Assembly (NCBI GenBank): GCA_003561715.1
Contig: PWVU01000030.1
Location: 1 to 13,962 of the forward strand
Length of the DNA stretch: 13,962 bases
Source of the DNA: Candidatus Kaiserbacteria bacterium
GTDB lineage: Bacteria; Patescibacteriota; Minisyncoccia; Phycocordibacterales; UBA12088
Direction of reading: 5' to 3'
Below the pieces are notes generated by a model that did not search any database, was not told where the DNA came from, and was given only the letters and a program-made list of their open reading frames with translations. Below, one piece after another: positions 6,054-12,271 of this stretch (positions are counted from its first letter, which is position 1; each line of letters starts with the position of its first letter). The position numbers were made by a program, and so were the translations under genes.

Positions 6054-6386
6054 TTAGAGATCCATGCGCAATGAAGTGCCGGCAGGCTTGATGCCAAGCG
6101 ACTCGTACCACGCGATGAGATGAGTCTTCTGAGCGCGCACACTTGCAATAAGCTTGTATGCGCCCTCCTGCTTTGCGCGCACGATTGCGGCCATGACGAG
6201 GCGCCTTCCGATTCCCTGCCCACGCCACGTCTCACCCACAAAGACGTCTTCAAGAAGCGCAAATGGCTTCTTGTGCAGGTCATTGCGCCCCAACAGTAGG
6301 TTGCAATGCCCCATTTCAATTCCCTCGTCGGTCGTAATGCTTATGCGCAGACTGCGCGCGCGACATTCTGTTTCTGCAATGTGCAT
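6054..6386 (-). CDS. GNAT-family N-acetyltransferase
   Basis: With the ATG at 6386 the product has 110 residues, at the short end for the GNAT fold. Motif A, the acetyl-CoA pyrophosphate-binding loop, is R55-G-Q-G-I-G60, preceded by the beta-strand LEDVFV (45-50) and followed by a long helix. Motif B follows with W93-Y94-E95 and LGIK, where the Tyr is the usual general acid. The enzyme transfers an acetyl group to an amine; the substrate is unknown. This start is chosen because GGAGAA (6395-6400) lies 8 nt upstream. A longer form from the ATG at 6416 has no ribosome-binding site. The gene converges on a strong hairpin shared with the hypothetical gene at 5684-6010. Confidence 0.87.
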   Translation of the reverse strand: MHIAETECRARSLRISITTDEGIEMGHCNLLLGRNDLHKKPFALLEDVFVGETWRGQGIGRRLVMAAIVRAKQEGAYKLIASVRAQKTHLIAWYESLGIKPAGTSLRMDL

Positions 6387-6427
6387 TGTCGTACTTCTCC
6401 GGAGTTGTGTCACCATCTATCACAACA

Positions 6428-6457
6428 AACATAGTAGCGAATTGGTAACACCGGCAA
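6428..6457 (-). promoter_or_regulatory. candidate promoter for the GNAT gene
   Basis: On the minus strand TTGCCG (6457-6452) and TATGTT (6433-6428) are 18 nt apart, each matching 4 of 6 consensus bases. Transcription would begin near 6421 and give a leader of about 35 nt that contains the GGAGAA ribosome-binding site. Confidence 0.3.
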
Positions 6458-6502
6458 CTCACGATGTTGGTATCGATCGTACTGTGATCTGAGATCGTGA
6501 GT
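6457..6502 (-). terminator. 9-bp dyad between the S51 peptidase and GNAT genes
   Basis: ACTCACGAT (6457-6465) and ATCGTGAGT (6494-6502) are exact reverse complements separated by 28 nt. The dyad begins 12 nt after the stop of the S51 peptidase gene on the transcribed strand. There is no T-tract and the loop is long, so terminator activity is uncertain. Confidence 0.3.
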
Positions 6503-6514
6503 GACTAACCGAGC

Positions 6515-7120
6515 TTAAACGACCCTCTTGCTATCGCCATCGATCAGTAGTACCTGACCATCGTTGAGACAGGTCGTCTCTAACCCGTCTTGTTGGTAGC
6601 GCCCCGCGATCTCACGCATCATCGTTTCGTACTTCTTATTGTCAATATGGGGGATGATCGCTTCTTTGACCATGCCGAGCCCGGGAAAGACTGCGGGCGC
6701 CAAAGCGGGATCATCGGCGGGCGCAAAGTACTCGATCGAATCCATACAGATGATCGATCCCGCGCTACTGCCTGCATATACTCCTTCACTACGCATGTAT
6801 GTTTTCAGTTTTTCTGCAAACTTTGTCTCGACCAGTCGGTAAGCGAGGTAAAATACGCTTCCTCCGCTTACAAATACAAATCCATACGCCGATAGGTCGT
6901 CCGGTACCCAGTCGTCTGGTTCAAGCAAGGTGGTGTCGATGGTGGTGGCGAGTGGTCGTAGCGGAGCAAATGACTCTTCCAGCCATGCCGGAGCAGGCGT
7001 GCCATACGGCACGGCGGCGGCGGTAATGCATAGTGCTCGATCGACTGCGCCGCCGAGCATGTTGCGAAACGCTTCCACATGTGCGGGTGTTATGTGGTTG
7101 GAGGCAAGCAGGGCTTTCAT
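6515..7120 (-). CDS. peptidase family S51 protein, PepE (dipeptidase E)-like
   Basis: The 201-residue cytosolic protein has the marks of the S51 serine peptidases, which have a class-I glutamine amidotransferase-like fold and cleave dipeptides with N-terminal Asp. The nucleophile elbow is G117-S-S119-A-G121, with S119 as the expected nucleophile. H158 in IIPHID is the expected catalytic His. FVSGGSVFYL (residues 83-92) corresponds to the conserved Gly-Gly loop. The length fits PepE-type peptidases (about 230) rather than cyanophycinases, which are longer. Aspartyl-dipeptidase activity is inferred; S51 also contains enzymes of unknown specificity. The ATG at 7120 has no Shine-Dalgarno, but TATACT lies 7 nt upstream. 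It stands alone as a transcription unit. Confidence 0.85.
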   Translation of the reverse strand: MKALLASNHITPAHVEAFRNMLGGAVDRALCITAAAVPYGTPAPAWLEESFAPLRPLATTIDTTLLEPDDWVPDDLSAYGFVFVSGGSVFYLAYRLVETKFAEKLKTYMRSEGVYAGSSAGSIICMDSIEYFAPADDPALAPAVFPGLGMVKEAIIPHIDNKKYETMMREIAGRYQQDGLETTCLNDGQVLLIDGDSKRVV

Positions 7121-7127
7121 GCGAGGC

Positions 7128-7133
7128 AGTATA
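7128..7133 (-). promoter_or_regulatory. -10 box (TATACT) 7 nt before the S51 peptidase gene
   Basis: TATACT on the minus strand ends 7 nt before the ATG at 7120, so the start codon would be at or next to the +1 base. There is no Shine-Dalgarno. A second TATACA lies just upstream. Confidence 0.48.
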
Positions 7134-7194
7134 GCATGTATAGTTTCGATCTAATCATCGGAGCGTGTGGCATGTCACACAGGGAGGTTATGTA

Positions 7195-8763
7195 TTACCC
7201 AAACACATTTCGCGGTCGGTATTGGAGCGCTTCGAGGAGGTGGGGTTCGGTGATGTGTTTTGCATCATCAAGGTCCGCAATGGTGCGTGCGAGTTTGATC
7301 ACACGATGGTACGCGCGCGGTGAGAGGGAGAGTTTTTTGGTCGCGTCCGCAAGGAGTTGTTGCACGGGTAAGGTAAGTGTGATGTGACGGTCGAGGTCTT
7401 GCACACCCATGTCGCTATTGAGTGTTTCCGTATCGCCAAATCGCTCGTGTTGCAAGGCGCGCGCACCGTCGACCAATACGCGCACGCGCGCCGATTCAGA
7501 ATCCTTTGCGCGTTTTTCAGACAACTCCGCATGATCCACATGCGCAACCTCGATCCACATATCGATACGGTCAATGATGGGGCCGGAGATCTTGCGCTGG
7601 TACTTGAGACGGTCGCGCTCGGAAATGATTGAAGGGTCTTCGGCGCCGCCCAGCGGGGTCGGGTTCATCGCGGCGATCAAAATGAAGTTTGCCGGATACT
7701 CCACGGTGCCCTTGGCGCGTGACACGGTAACGACGCGATCTTCAAGCGGCTGACGCAACGCATCCAAACACCGACGGTCGAATTCGGGAAACTCGTCGAG
7801 AAAAAGCACGCCGCGATGCGCGAGCGTCACTTCGCCGGGGCGTACTGAAACGCCTCCACCCACTAACGAAACGTGCGATGCCGTATGGTGCGGTGCACGA
7901 AAGGGCGGGTGCGTGATGAGGTCGCCATCGAGATGTCCGGCAAGGGAGTGGATCGCGGTCGCCTCCAGTGCGGCATCGAATGAGAGCGGAGGGAGAATGC
8001 CGGTGAAGGCGCGTGCGAGTAACGTCTTGCCGGTGCCGGGTGGACCGTAGAGCGCGATGTTGTGTCCACCTGCGGCGGCGATCATCAGTCCGCGTTTTGC
8101 AGATGCTTGTCCGCGGACGTCGGCAAAGTCGGTCGTGTGCGCCGATTGCCCGGTAACAATCTCGGTGGTTGGGGTTGGGATAAGTCGCACGGTGGTGCGT
8201 GCGGGTTTCGACCCAAGCTCAGTGTCTCGCTCCTCTTCTTCGGGTGTGTGATCAAGATGCTTGATCGCCTCGGTGAGGTCGTGTACGCCGTACACCTCGA
8301 TCTCTTTGATGAGTGCCGCCTCGCGTGCGTTTGCGCTCGGTACATACAGCTCGGTGTAACCCACTTCCCGCGCGCACAATGCGATCGCAAGTACTCCGCG
8401 CACCGGACGCACCGTGCCGTCGAGTGCAAGTTCACCCACAAAGAGTTTCCCGGAAGCATCGAAATTGATCTCGTTTGCAGCTTTGAGATACGCAAGCGCG
8501 ATAGCCAGATCAAAGTGGGAACCTTCTTTCTTGAGATGTGCGGGCGCAAGCGAAACGACTACTTTCCGATTGTGCGCTTTGGGCGAGATACGCCCGCTGT
8601 GTTTGATCGCCGCCGACACGCGGTCGCGCGCTTCTTCGACTGCTTTGTCCGGCAGTCCCACAATGGAGAACGCATGCAACCCCTTGGAGAGGTCTGCTTC
8701 AACATCGACAAGGTGTGCCTGAGGGTATGCGGGTTGCGCACACCACACACGTGCAAAGGACAT
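7195..8763 (-). CDS. YifB/ComM-family AAA+ ATPase (Mg-chelatase-like)
   Basis: From the ATG at 8763 the product has 522 residues, the normal length of the family. The N-terminal ChlI domain (about 1-170) contains SIVGLPDKAVEEARDRV and VVVSLAPAHLKKEG. The AAA+ core has Walker A G240-PPGTGKT247 and Walker B LFLDEF with D323-E324. The PFRAPHHTAS box is at about residues 287-296, and GPIIDRID is the arginine-bearing sensor segment. The C-terminal helical domain ends near 520. ComM in naturally competent bacteria is a helicase aiding branch migration during transformation; the role here is unproven. The NPCPCG cysteine cluster usual after the sensor-1 Asn reads NPTPLGG with no cysteines. An upstream extension to 8841 lacks homology. 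TATACT lies 8 nt before the ATG, with no Shine-Dalgarno. Confidence 0.93.
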   Translation of the reverse strand: MSFARVWCAQPAYPQAHLVDVEADLSKGLHAFSIVGLPDKAVEEARDRVSAAIKHSGRISPKAHNRKVVVSLAPAHLKKEGSHFDLAIALAYLKAANEINFDASGKLFVGELALDGTVRPVRGVLAIALCAREVGYTELYVPSANAREAALIKEIEVYGVHDLTEAIKHLDHTPEEEERDTELGSKPARTTVRLIPTPTTEIVTGQSAHTTDFADVRGQASAKRGLMIAAAGGHNIALYGPPGTGKTLLARAFTGILPPLSFDAALEATAIHSLAGHLDGDLITHPPFRAPHHTASHVSLVGGGVSVRPGEVTLAHRGVLFLDEFPEFDRRCLDALRQPLEDRVVTVSRAKGTVEYPANFILIAAMNPTPLGGAEDPSIISERDRLKYQRKISGPIIDRIDMWIEVAHVDHAELSEKRAKDSESARVRVLVDGARALQHERFGDTETLNSDMGVQDLDRHITLTLPVQQLLADATKKLSLSPRAYHRVIKLARTIADLDDAKHITEPHLLEALQYRPRNVFG

Positions 8764-8771
8764 ATGCTTTG

Positions 8772-8777
8772 AGTATA
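8772..8777 (-). promoter_or_regulatory. -10 box (TATACT) 8 nt before the yifB-like gene
   Basis: TATACT on the minus strand ends 8 nt before the ATG at 8763, predicting a leaderless or nearly leaderless mRNA. No good -35 hexamer is seen at 16-18 nt. Confidence 0.45.
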
Positions 8778-8806
8778 GAGATGAAACGACCTGCTGGCGA
8801 GTAAAG

Positions 8807-8829
8807 TTGCGCACAGCTTGTGCATGCAA
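8807..8829. other. bulged hairpin upstream of the yifB-like gene
   Basis: TTGCGCACA (8807-8815) can pair with TGTGC (8819-8823) and, past a 2-nt bulge, GCAA (8826-8829), with a 3-nt loop. It lies just beyond a larger hairpin and about 30 bases upstream of the TATACT box, where it could be a transcription-factor site or part of the 3' end of the DksA-like transcript. Confidence 0.35.
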
Positions 8830-8835
8830 GGTTGC

Positions 8836-8890
8836 ACACATAGCAACACATCTCTTCTGGGGAGATGTGTACGAGACATATGCTATGTGT
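8836..8890. other. 55-nt two-segment hairpin between the yifB-like and DksA-like genes
   Basis: A continuous 19-nt left arm (8836-8854) pairs in two blocks. The inner block is ACACATCTC with GAGATGTGT (8862-8870) around a 7-nt loop. The outer block is ACACATAGCA with TGCTATGTGT (8881-8890). A 10-nt bulge lies on the right side. In the direction of transcription it starts 35 nt after the DksA-like stop codon. No T-tract follows, so a Rho-independent terminator is not certain. Confidence 0.55.
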
Positions 8891-8925
8891 AACGCCTCAA
8901 AACAGTGCAGTTGCGCGGTTCCACA

Positions 8926-9297
8926 CTACTCAAGTTCACGCTCTTTCTCCATGTGTGCTTTGCAGGTGCGTGCCGCCGGATTTGCCTCCAGGCGATCTTC
9001 TTCGATCTTCTCTCCCGAGATTTCGCATACTCCGTAGGTGCCTTCCTCAATCTTCTTGAGCGCAAGGACAATATTCTGATAGCGTAATCCGAGCTCTCCA
9101 ACGATCACTACCTGTTCCCCCGATTCTTCCGCCGCATCTGCCACTTCGTTGAGATCAGCTCGGTCAACATCAAGCGTGGACGCGATGGGCTCCCACACCC
9201 CCTTGGCAGAGTCTACTTCGGTTGCGATTTTTTCCAGCTCTTCTCTCAGCTGCGTTCGTTCGCTTTCAAGCAACTCTTTGAAATGTTGTGTATCCAT
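8926..9297 (-). CDS. DksA/TraR-family protein with a degenerate zinc finger
   Basis: This 123-residue protein has a coiled-coil-like N-terminus (about 5-30), an acidic middle (residues 43-60, rich in Asp and Glu) and the family's C-terminal finger: GTYGVCEISGEKI, EEDRLEANP and TCKAH. The four canonical cysteines are C91, S94, C112 and H115, so two of them are replaced; the finger may bind zinc through Cys/His or be structural only. DksA proteins enter the RNA polymerase secondary channel and, with ppGpp, tune rRNA and stress promoters. Whether this one does so is open. It is a single gene between hairpins. TACCAT with an upstream TGG (extended -10) and TTGCCA form a promoter that places the start codon at the transcript's 5' end. 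Confidence 0.85.
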   Translation of the reverse strand: MDTQHFKELLESERTQLREELEKIATEVDSAKGVWEPIASTLDVDRADLNEVADAAEESGEQVVIVGELGLRYQNIVLALKKIEEGTYGVCEISGEKIEEDRLEANPAARTCKAHMEKERELE

Positions 9298-9303
9298 ACC
9301 CGT

Positions 9304-9331
9304 ATGGTACCAGATAGGTATAAGTTGGCAA
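9304..9331 (-). promoter_or_regulatory. extended -10 promoter of the DksA-like gene
   Basis: On the minus strand TTGCCA (9331-9326, 5 of 6 matches), a 16-nt spacer ending in TGG, then TACCAT (9309-9304) which ends 6 nt before the ATG at 9297. No Shine-Dalgarno is present, so the mRNA should be leaderless. Confidence 0.5.
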
Positions 9332-9342
9332 TCGTCGAGATA

Positions 9343-9358
9343 GGTCAGCCGTCTGACC
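9343..9358 (-). terminator. short hairpin after the Pro-rich membrane protein gene
   Basis: GGTCAG (9343-9348) and CTGACC (9353-9358) form a perfect 6-bp stem with a 4-nt loop. It starts 31 nt after the TAG at 9390-9392 on the transcribed strand. No T-tract follows, so termination is only possible. Confidence 0.3.
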
Positions 9359-9389
9359 GCAGATTCATGCCCGGTGCTGTGCAGACTTG

Positions 9390-12095
9390 CTAGAACCGAC
9401 GTGAGGAAAGTCGCGTGACGATCTCAGCAAATGTGAACTCATTGGTTGTGATGACCAAGGTGTTGCGATCGACAAAGCCGTACAACAGTACGATGCGATC
9501 ATTGGCATTGCGCAAGACACGCACTTCCATATTACGAACAATCTCGTCTGTAAATTGTCCCAACGTTGCTTGGGTGCCAAGCCCGCCACTTTCGTCTTCT
9601 ACCGGGCGTTGCGGGATGAGGATCGCCGGACCAAAGAGTGGCGCGAGGTCGACTTGCATGTCTTCTTCCCACTGCAACATACCCGCAAACGCGTTCTCGT
9701 AAAAATTGACTTTAAAGATGAGAAACGGCGGGTTGCCATCAAACACATGAACCCCGAGCATCATCATCGGTTCGAGTGAACGGGTGAGGGAGCCAGGCAC
9801 CTCCGCTTCAATGCGTTCGAAGAATTCGGTCGACGAGAGCAGATTGATCCGCTCGCCCCCCTCGGGCAAGCGCGCGGTAAGGGTGAGATACAAGTATGAG
9901 ATCGCACCGAGACGCAACGAGACTTTTTCTTTTTCGGCGAGCAAGGTGTTCATGAACTCGCGACGTGATTGACCGGTGACGTCAACTCGGGTTTGCTCAT
10001 CCGAGAAAATGTATTCAGGAAGTGTCTCCACCACGACCGTGTCGGACGGTTGTAAGAAGAGGTAGCCGATGAATGCAAGTCCTGCGATACTTACGCCGAT
10101 GAAAATCCCCGATAGGGCGATCTTGATATACGTACTTGCGCTGGTCGAGCCGCCGCCCGCTACACGTTTTTGTTTTTGTGCCTCGCGCTCTTTTTGTGCC
10201 TGCTCCTCGTTCAGTCGATTTTGCTCTGCAGAGGCAACACTTACTATGGAAGTGTCTCGTGTTTGCACACGTTGCGCAATATCATCTTGGAATGTGCGAA
10301 TCGGTTTGAGTGTAGTCGGTACCGGTTCGTCCGATTCCAGCGACACAGCCTGTCCGGTGAGAGGCGAGAGGGTCGCACCGGGTCCGCGAAATGCGCCGGG
10401 GGGTGTCGAGCTTGGTGCGGATCCGGTGCTCGCTGGCTGTGGCACGGACTTCTCTTCGATTGTTGGTTGTGATTCATGATCACCTTGAATAGTGTGCTGT
10501 TGTGCTTTGAGTGCCTCGTGTGCTTCGGCGTGTTCAGCTTCGAGTGTTGTATGTTGATCGCTCTCTTGGGATGGCGTGAACTCAACACCTGCATGATCAC
10601 TTCCATGCAGACTTTTGAAGTCGTCCTGCGGAATGGGCGCACGTGGAATGTCGGTTTCCGGTGGAGCGTCCGGTGCGGGTTGGTTGTTTTGAGGCGTAGG
10701 GGGAGCTTGCTCCTGTACCGCTGTTTGCTCCGCAGGCGCTTGTTGAGCGGAAGCGTCGGGTTGCGCTGATGGCTCGGTGATGTCCAGAGGCGCAGGAGGC
10801 TCTACCGGAGTCGACGCCTGCTCCTGTGCGGGAGGCTGAGGAGGTGCGTCAGGTGAAGGTGTTGGTTGTGTGGGTTGAGGTGCTGGTTGCGCGGACGCTT
10901 CTTCGGCAATCGGTTGCGGCTCTTGGGCGACTGGTGCTTGTGCGTCTGTGGGAGGCTGTTGTGGTTGTTGAATGGTTTGCGCCGCGGCGTCGTTGCGCGC
11001 ATGCCACTCGATGGTATCAAAAAATTCATGCGCCGGTCCGGTCGGTCGCGGTTCAGGAGTCGGAGTCGGCGGCTGTTCGGGAGGAGATGACGCGGGCGCC
11101 TGCTCCTGCGCAAGAGGCTGAGGAGGTGTGTCCGGTAACGGTGTTGAGTGTGGCATTTCTTGAGGGACACCAAGAGCAATGGGTTGCTCAACAGCTTCGG
11201 AGGTTTCCTGTGTTGCCGGTGTGTTCAGCTCGTTGCTCTCTGCAACATTCTCGGGAGTGTTCTGTGCGATTTGTCGGTCCAGTTGTTGCGCAAGCTCCGT
11301 TTCCGGTTCTGCATTCGGTTGCGAAGGTGGCGTGGAAGAATCCGCCGAGAGCGTACTTGCAGATGCTTGTTGCGAAGCAGATTGCGCAGGGTCGCTCTGT
11401 GCAGGATTTTCAGGCGAGGGTATTTCCTCCCGATTTGATTCTGGCACGGGGGGCGCAGGAGGTGCTTGTGCGGGAACGTGAGGTGCCGTGGGTGATGAAG
11501 CAGGTGTCGGTGGTTGTGGCGTTTGTTCTTGTCCGCGCGGGGTGAGATCAAGCGGATCAAAGGGCTCTTCTGCAGCGGGTTGCACCCGCGAACCAAAGGT
11601 GCTCGACTCAAGTACGCGTTGTTTAAGTGATGATAGGTTTACTCCTTCGCGCGACGCGCCCTGGGGTACAGGTGTTGTGGTCGGCGCTTGGGCAGTTGTG
11701 TCTTGTGGTATGTCGCCACCGGTTGAGTTGGGAGTATTCAAATCGGGAGCGCCTGGTGCAACGTTGGGTGCAGGGTTTGCAGTAGATGCGTCAACGGGCG
11801 GCGCACTATTGTTTGGTGAATTGGTGATATCTTCAGTTGTACTCGATTGTGATTTTTGTTGGGGTTGTGGGGACGGTCGCGCAGATGCCGCATTGGTTGG
11901 CGTTTCCTGCGTGTTGGTTTTTGCGCCCGCGCCACCCATTGCCGATTCCGACTCGTGGGTAATACGTTCCAACTCCGCCGTGAGTGATGCCACGCGTTGC
12001 GCCAATTCTGATATATCGACCCCATCCGTCCCTTCCGGTTTCTGCGGAGGTTGTTGGGGGGTCGGGTTTATTTGTTGAGGATCGGTATTTGCCAT
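9390..12095 (-). CDS. giant Pro/Gln/Ala-rich single-pass membrane protein, CPR-type, function unknown
   Basis: From the ATG at 12095 the protein has 901 residues; upstream sequence in frame lacks the Pro-rich character. Layout: a short Gln/Pro start; a helical, coiled-coil-like segment (25-53, DISELAQRVASL); a conserved-looking island around 149-185 (NLSSLKQRV, then FDPLDL); and a disordered region to about 590 made of Pro, Gln, Ala, Thr and Glu. A charged juxtamembrane stretch (about 590-645) contains FQDDIAQRV and SAEQNRLNEEQ. One membrane helix (about 656-680) is followed by a C-terminal domain of about 220 residues. This domain is folded-looking and ends with LLYGFVDRNTLVITTNE, a strand-rich pattern. 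With a basic KQKR before the helix, the long disordered part should be cytoplasmic and the C-terminal domain outside. I recall similar juxtamembrane and C-terminal patterns in Parcubacteria hypothetical proteins, but cannot check. The two repeats inside it are listed separately. Confidence 0.8.
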   Translation of the reverse strand: MANTDPQQINPTPQQPPQKPEGTDGVDISELAQRVASLTAELERITHESESAMGGAGAKTNTQETPTNAASARPSPQPQQKSQSSTTEDITNSPNNSAPPVDASTANPAPNVAPGAPDLNTPNSTGGDIPQDTTAQAPTTTPVPQGASREGVNLSSLKQRVLESSTFGSRVQPAAEEPFDPLDLTPRGQEQTPQPPTPASSPTAPHVPAQAPPAPPVPESNREEIPSPENPAQSDPAQSASQQASASTLSADSSTPPSQPNAEPETELAQQLDRQIAQNTPENVAESNELNTPATQETSEAVEQPIALGVPQEMPHSTPLPDTPPQPLAQEQAPASSPPEQPPTPTPEPRPTGPAHEFFDTIEWHARNDAAAQTIQQPQQPPTDAQAPVAQEPQPIAEEASAQPAPQPTQPTPSPDAPPQPPAQEQASTPVEPPAPLDITEPSAQPDASAQQAPAEQTAVQEQAPPTPQNNQPAPDAPPETDIPRAPIPQDDFKSLHGSDHAGVEFTPSQESDQHTTLEAEHAEAHEALKAQQHTIQGDHESQPTIEEKSVPQPASTGSAPSSTPPGAFRGPGATLSPLTGQAVSLESDEPVPTTLKPIRTFQDDIAQRVQTRDTSIVSVASAEQNRLNEEQAQKEREAQKQKRVAGGGSTSASTYIKIALSGIFIGVSIAGLAFIGYLFLQPSDTVVVETLPEYIFSDEQTRVDVTGQSRREFMNTLLAEKEKVSLRLGAISYLYLTLTARLPEGGERINLLSSTEFFERIEAEVPGSLTRSLEPMMMLGVHVFDGNPPFLIFKVNFYENAFAGMLQWEEDMQVDLAPLFGPAILIPQRPVEDESGGLGTQATLGQFTDEIVRNMEVRVLRNANDRIVLLYGFVDRNTLVITTNEFTFAEIVTRLSSRRF
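10816..10864 (-). repeat. internal repeat copy 1 in the Pro-rich gene
   Basis: This 49-bp unit matches 11098-11146 at 42 of 49 bases and in the same frame, encoding TPSPDAPPQPPAQEQA. Repeat expansion by slippage or unequal exchange probably lengthened the disordered region. Confidence 0.7.
11098..11146 (-). repeat. internal repeat copy 2 in the Pro-rich gene
   Basis: Partner of 10816-10864, encoding TPLPDTPPQPLAQEQA. Most of the seven differences keep the Pro/Gln character. Confidence 0.7.
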
Positions 12096-12133
12096 GCTAC
12101 ACGAAGAGCTAGAATACAGTGTACAACAGCCTG

Positions 12134-12154
12134 AGTATGTATGCGATACGTACT
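12134..12154. promoter_or_regulatory. 8-bp dyad upstream of the Pro-rich membrane protein gene
   Basis: AGTATGTA and TACGTACT pair over 8 bp (one G-U in RNA) around a 5-nt TGCGA centre, 39 nt before the ATG at 12095. It could be an operator or a leader hairpin. No convincing promoter or Shine-Dalgarno was found for this gene. Confidence 0.25.
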
Positions 12155-12219
12155 TTCCACGCGCTGTTGGCAATGGATTCGTTCTCATACAAGTAATTGC
12201 GTGAGAGTCAAACGGATAA

Positions 12220-12244
12220 GGGCGGCGTGCAAAGCACGCCGCCC
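12220..12244 (-). terminator. GC-rich terminator hairpin downstream of pnp
   Basis: GGGCGGCGTGC, loop AAA, GCACGCCGCCC: a perfect 11-bp stem that begins 27 nt after the pnp stop on the transcribed strand. It is followed by TTATCCGTTT, a weak T-containing tail. It is the strongest hairpin in the window and probably ends the pnp transcript. Confidence 0.65.
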
Positions 12245-12271
12245 CCACCCCGCACCTAGTGCGACGATCAA

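Noticed and set aside
8062..8772. 236-codon plus-strand frame opposite the yifB-like gene
   Set aside because: The minus strand holds all the conserved YifB motifs; this frame is a shadow without recognisable domains.
10826..11545. 239-codon open frame on the plus strand opposite the Pro-rich gene
   Set aside because: It is the antisense of a Pro/Gln/Ala-rich repeat, which is naturally free of stops; the product is a Val/Gln/Arg-rich run with no family signal.
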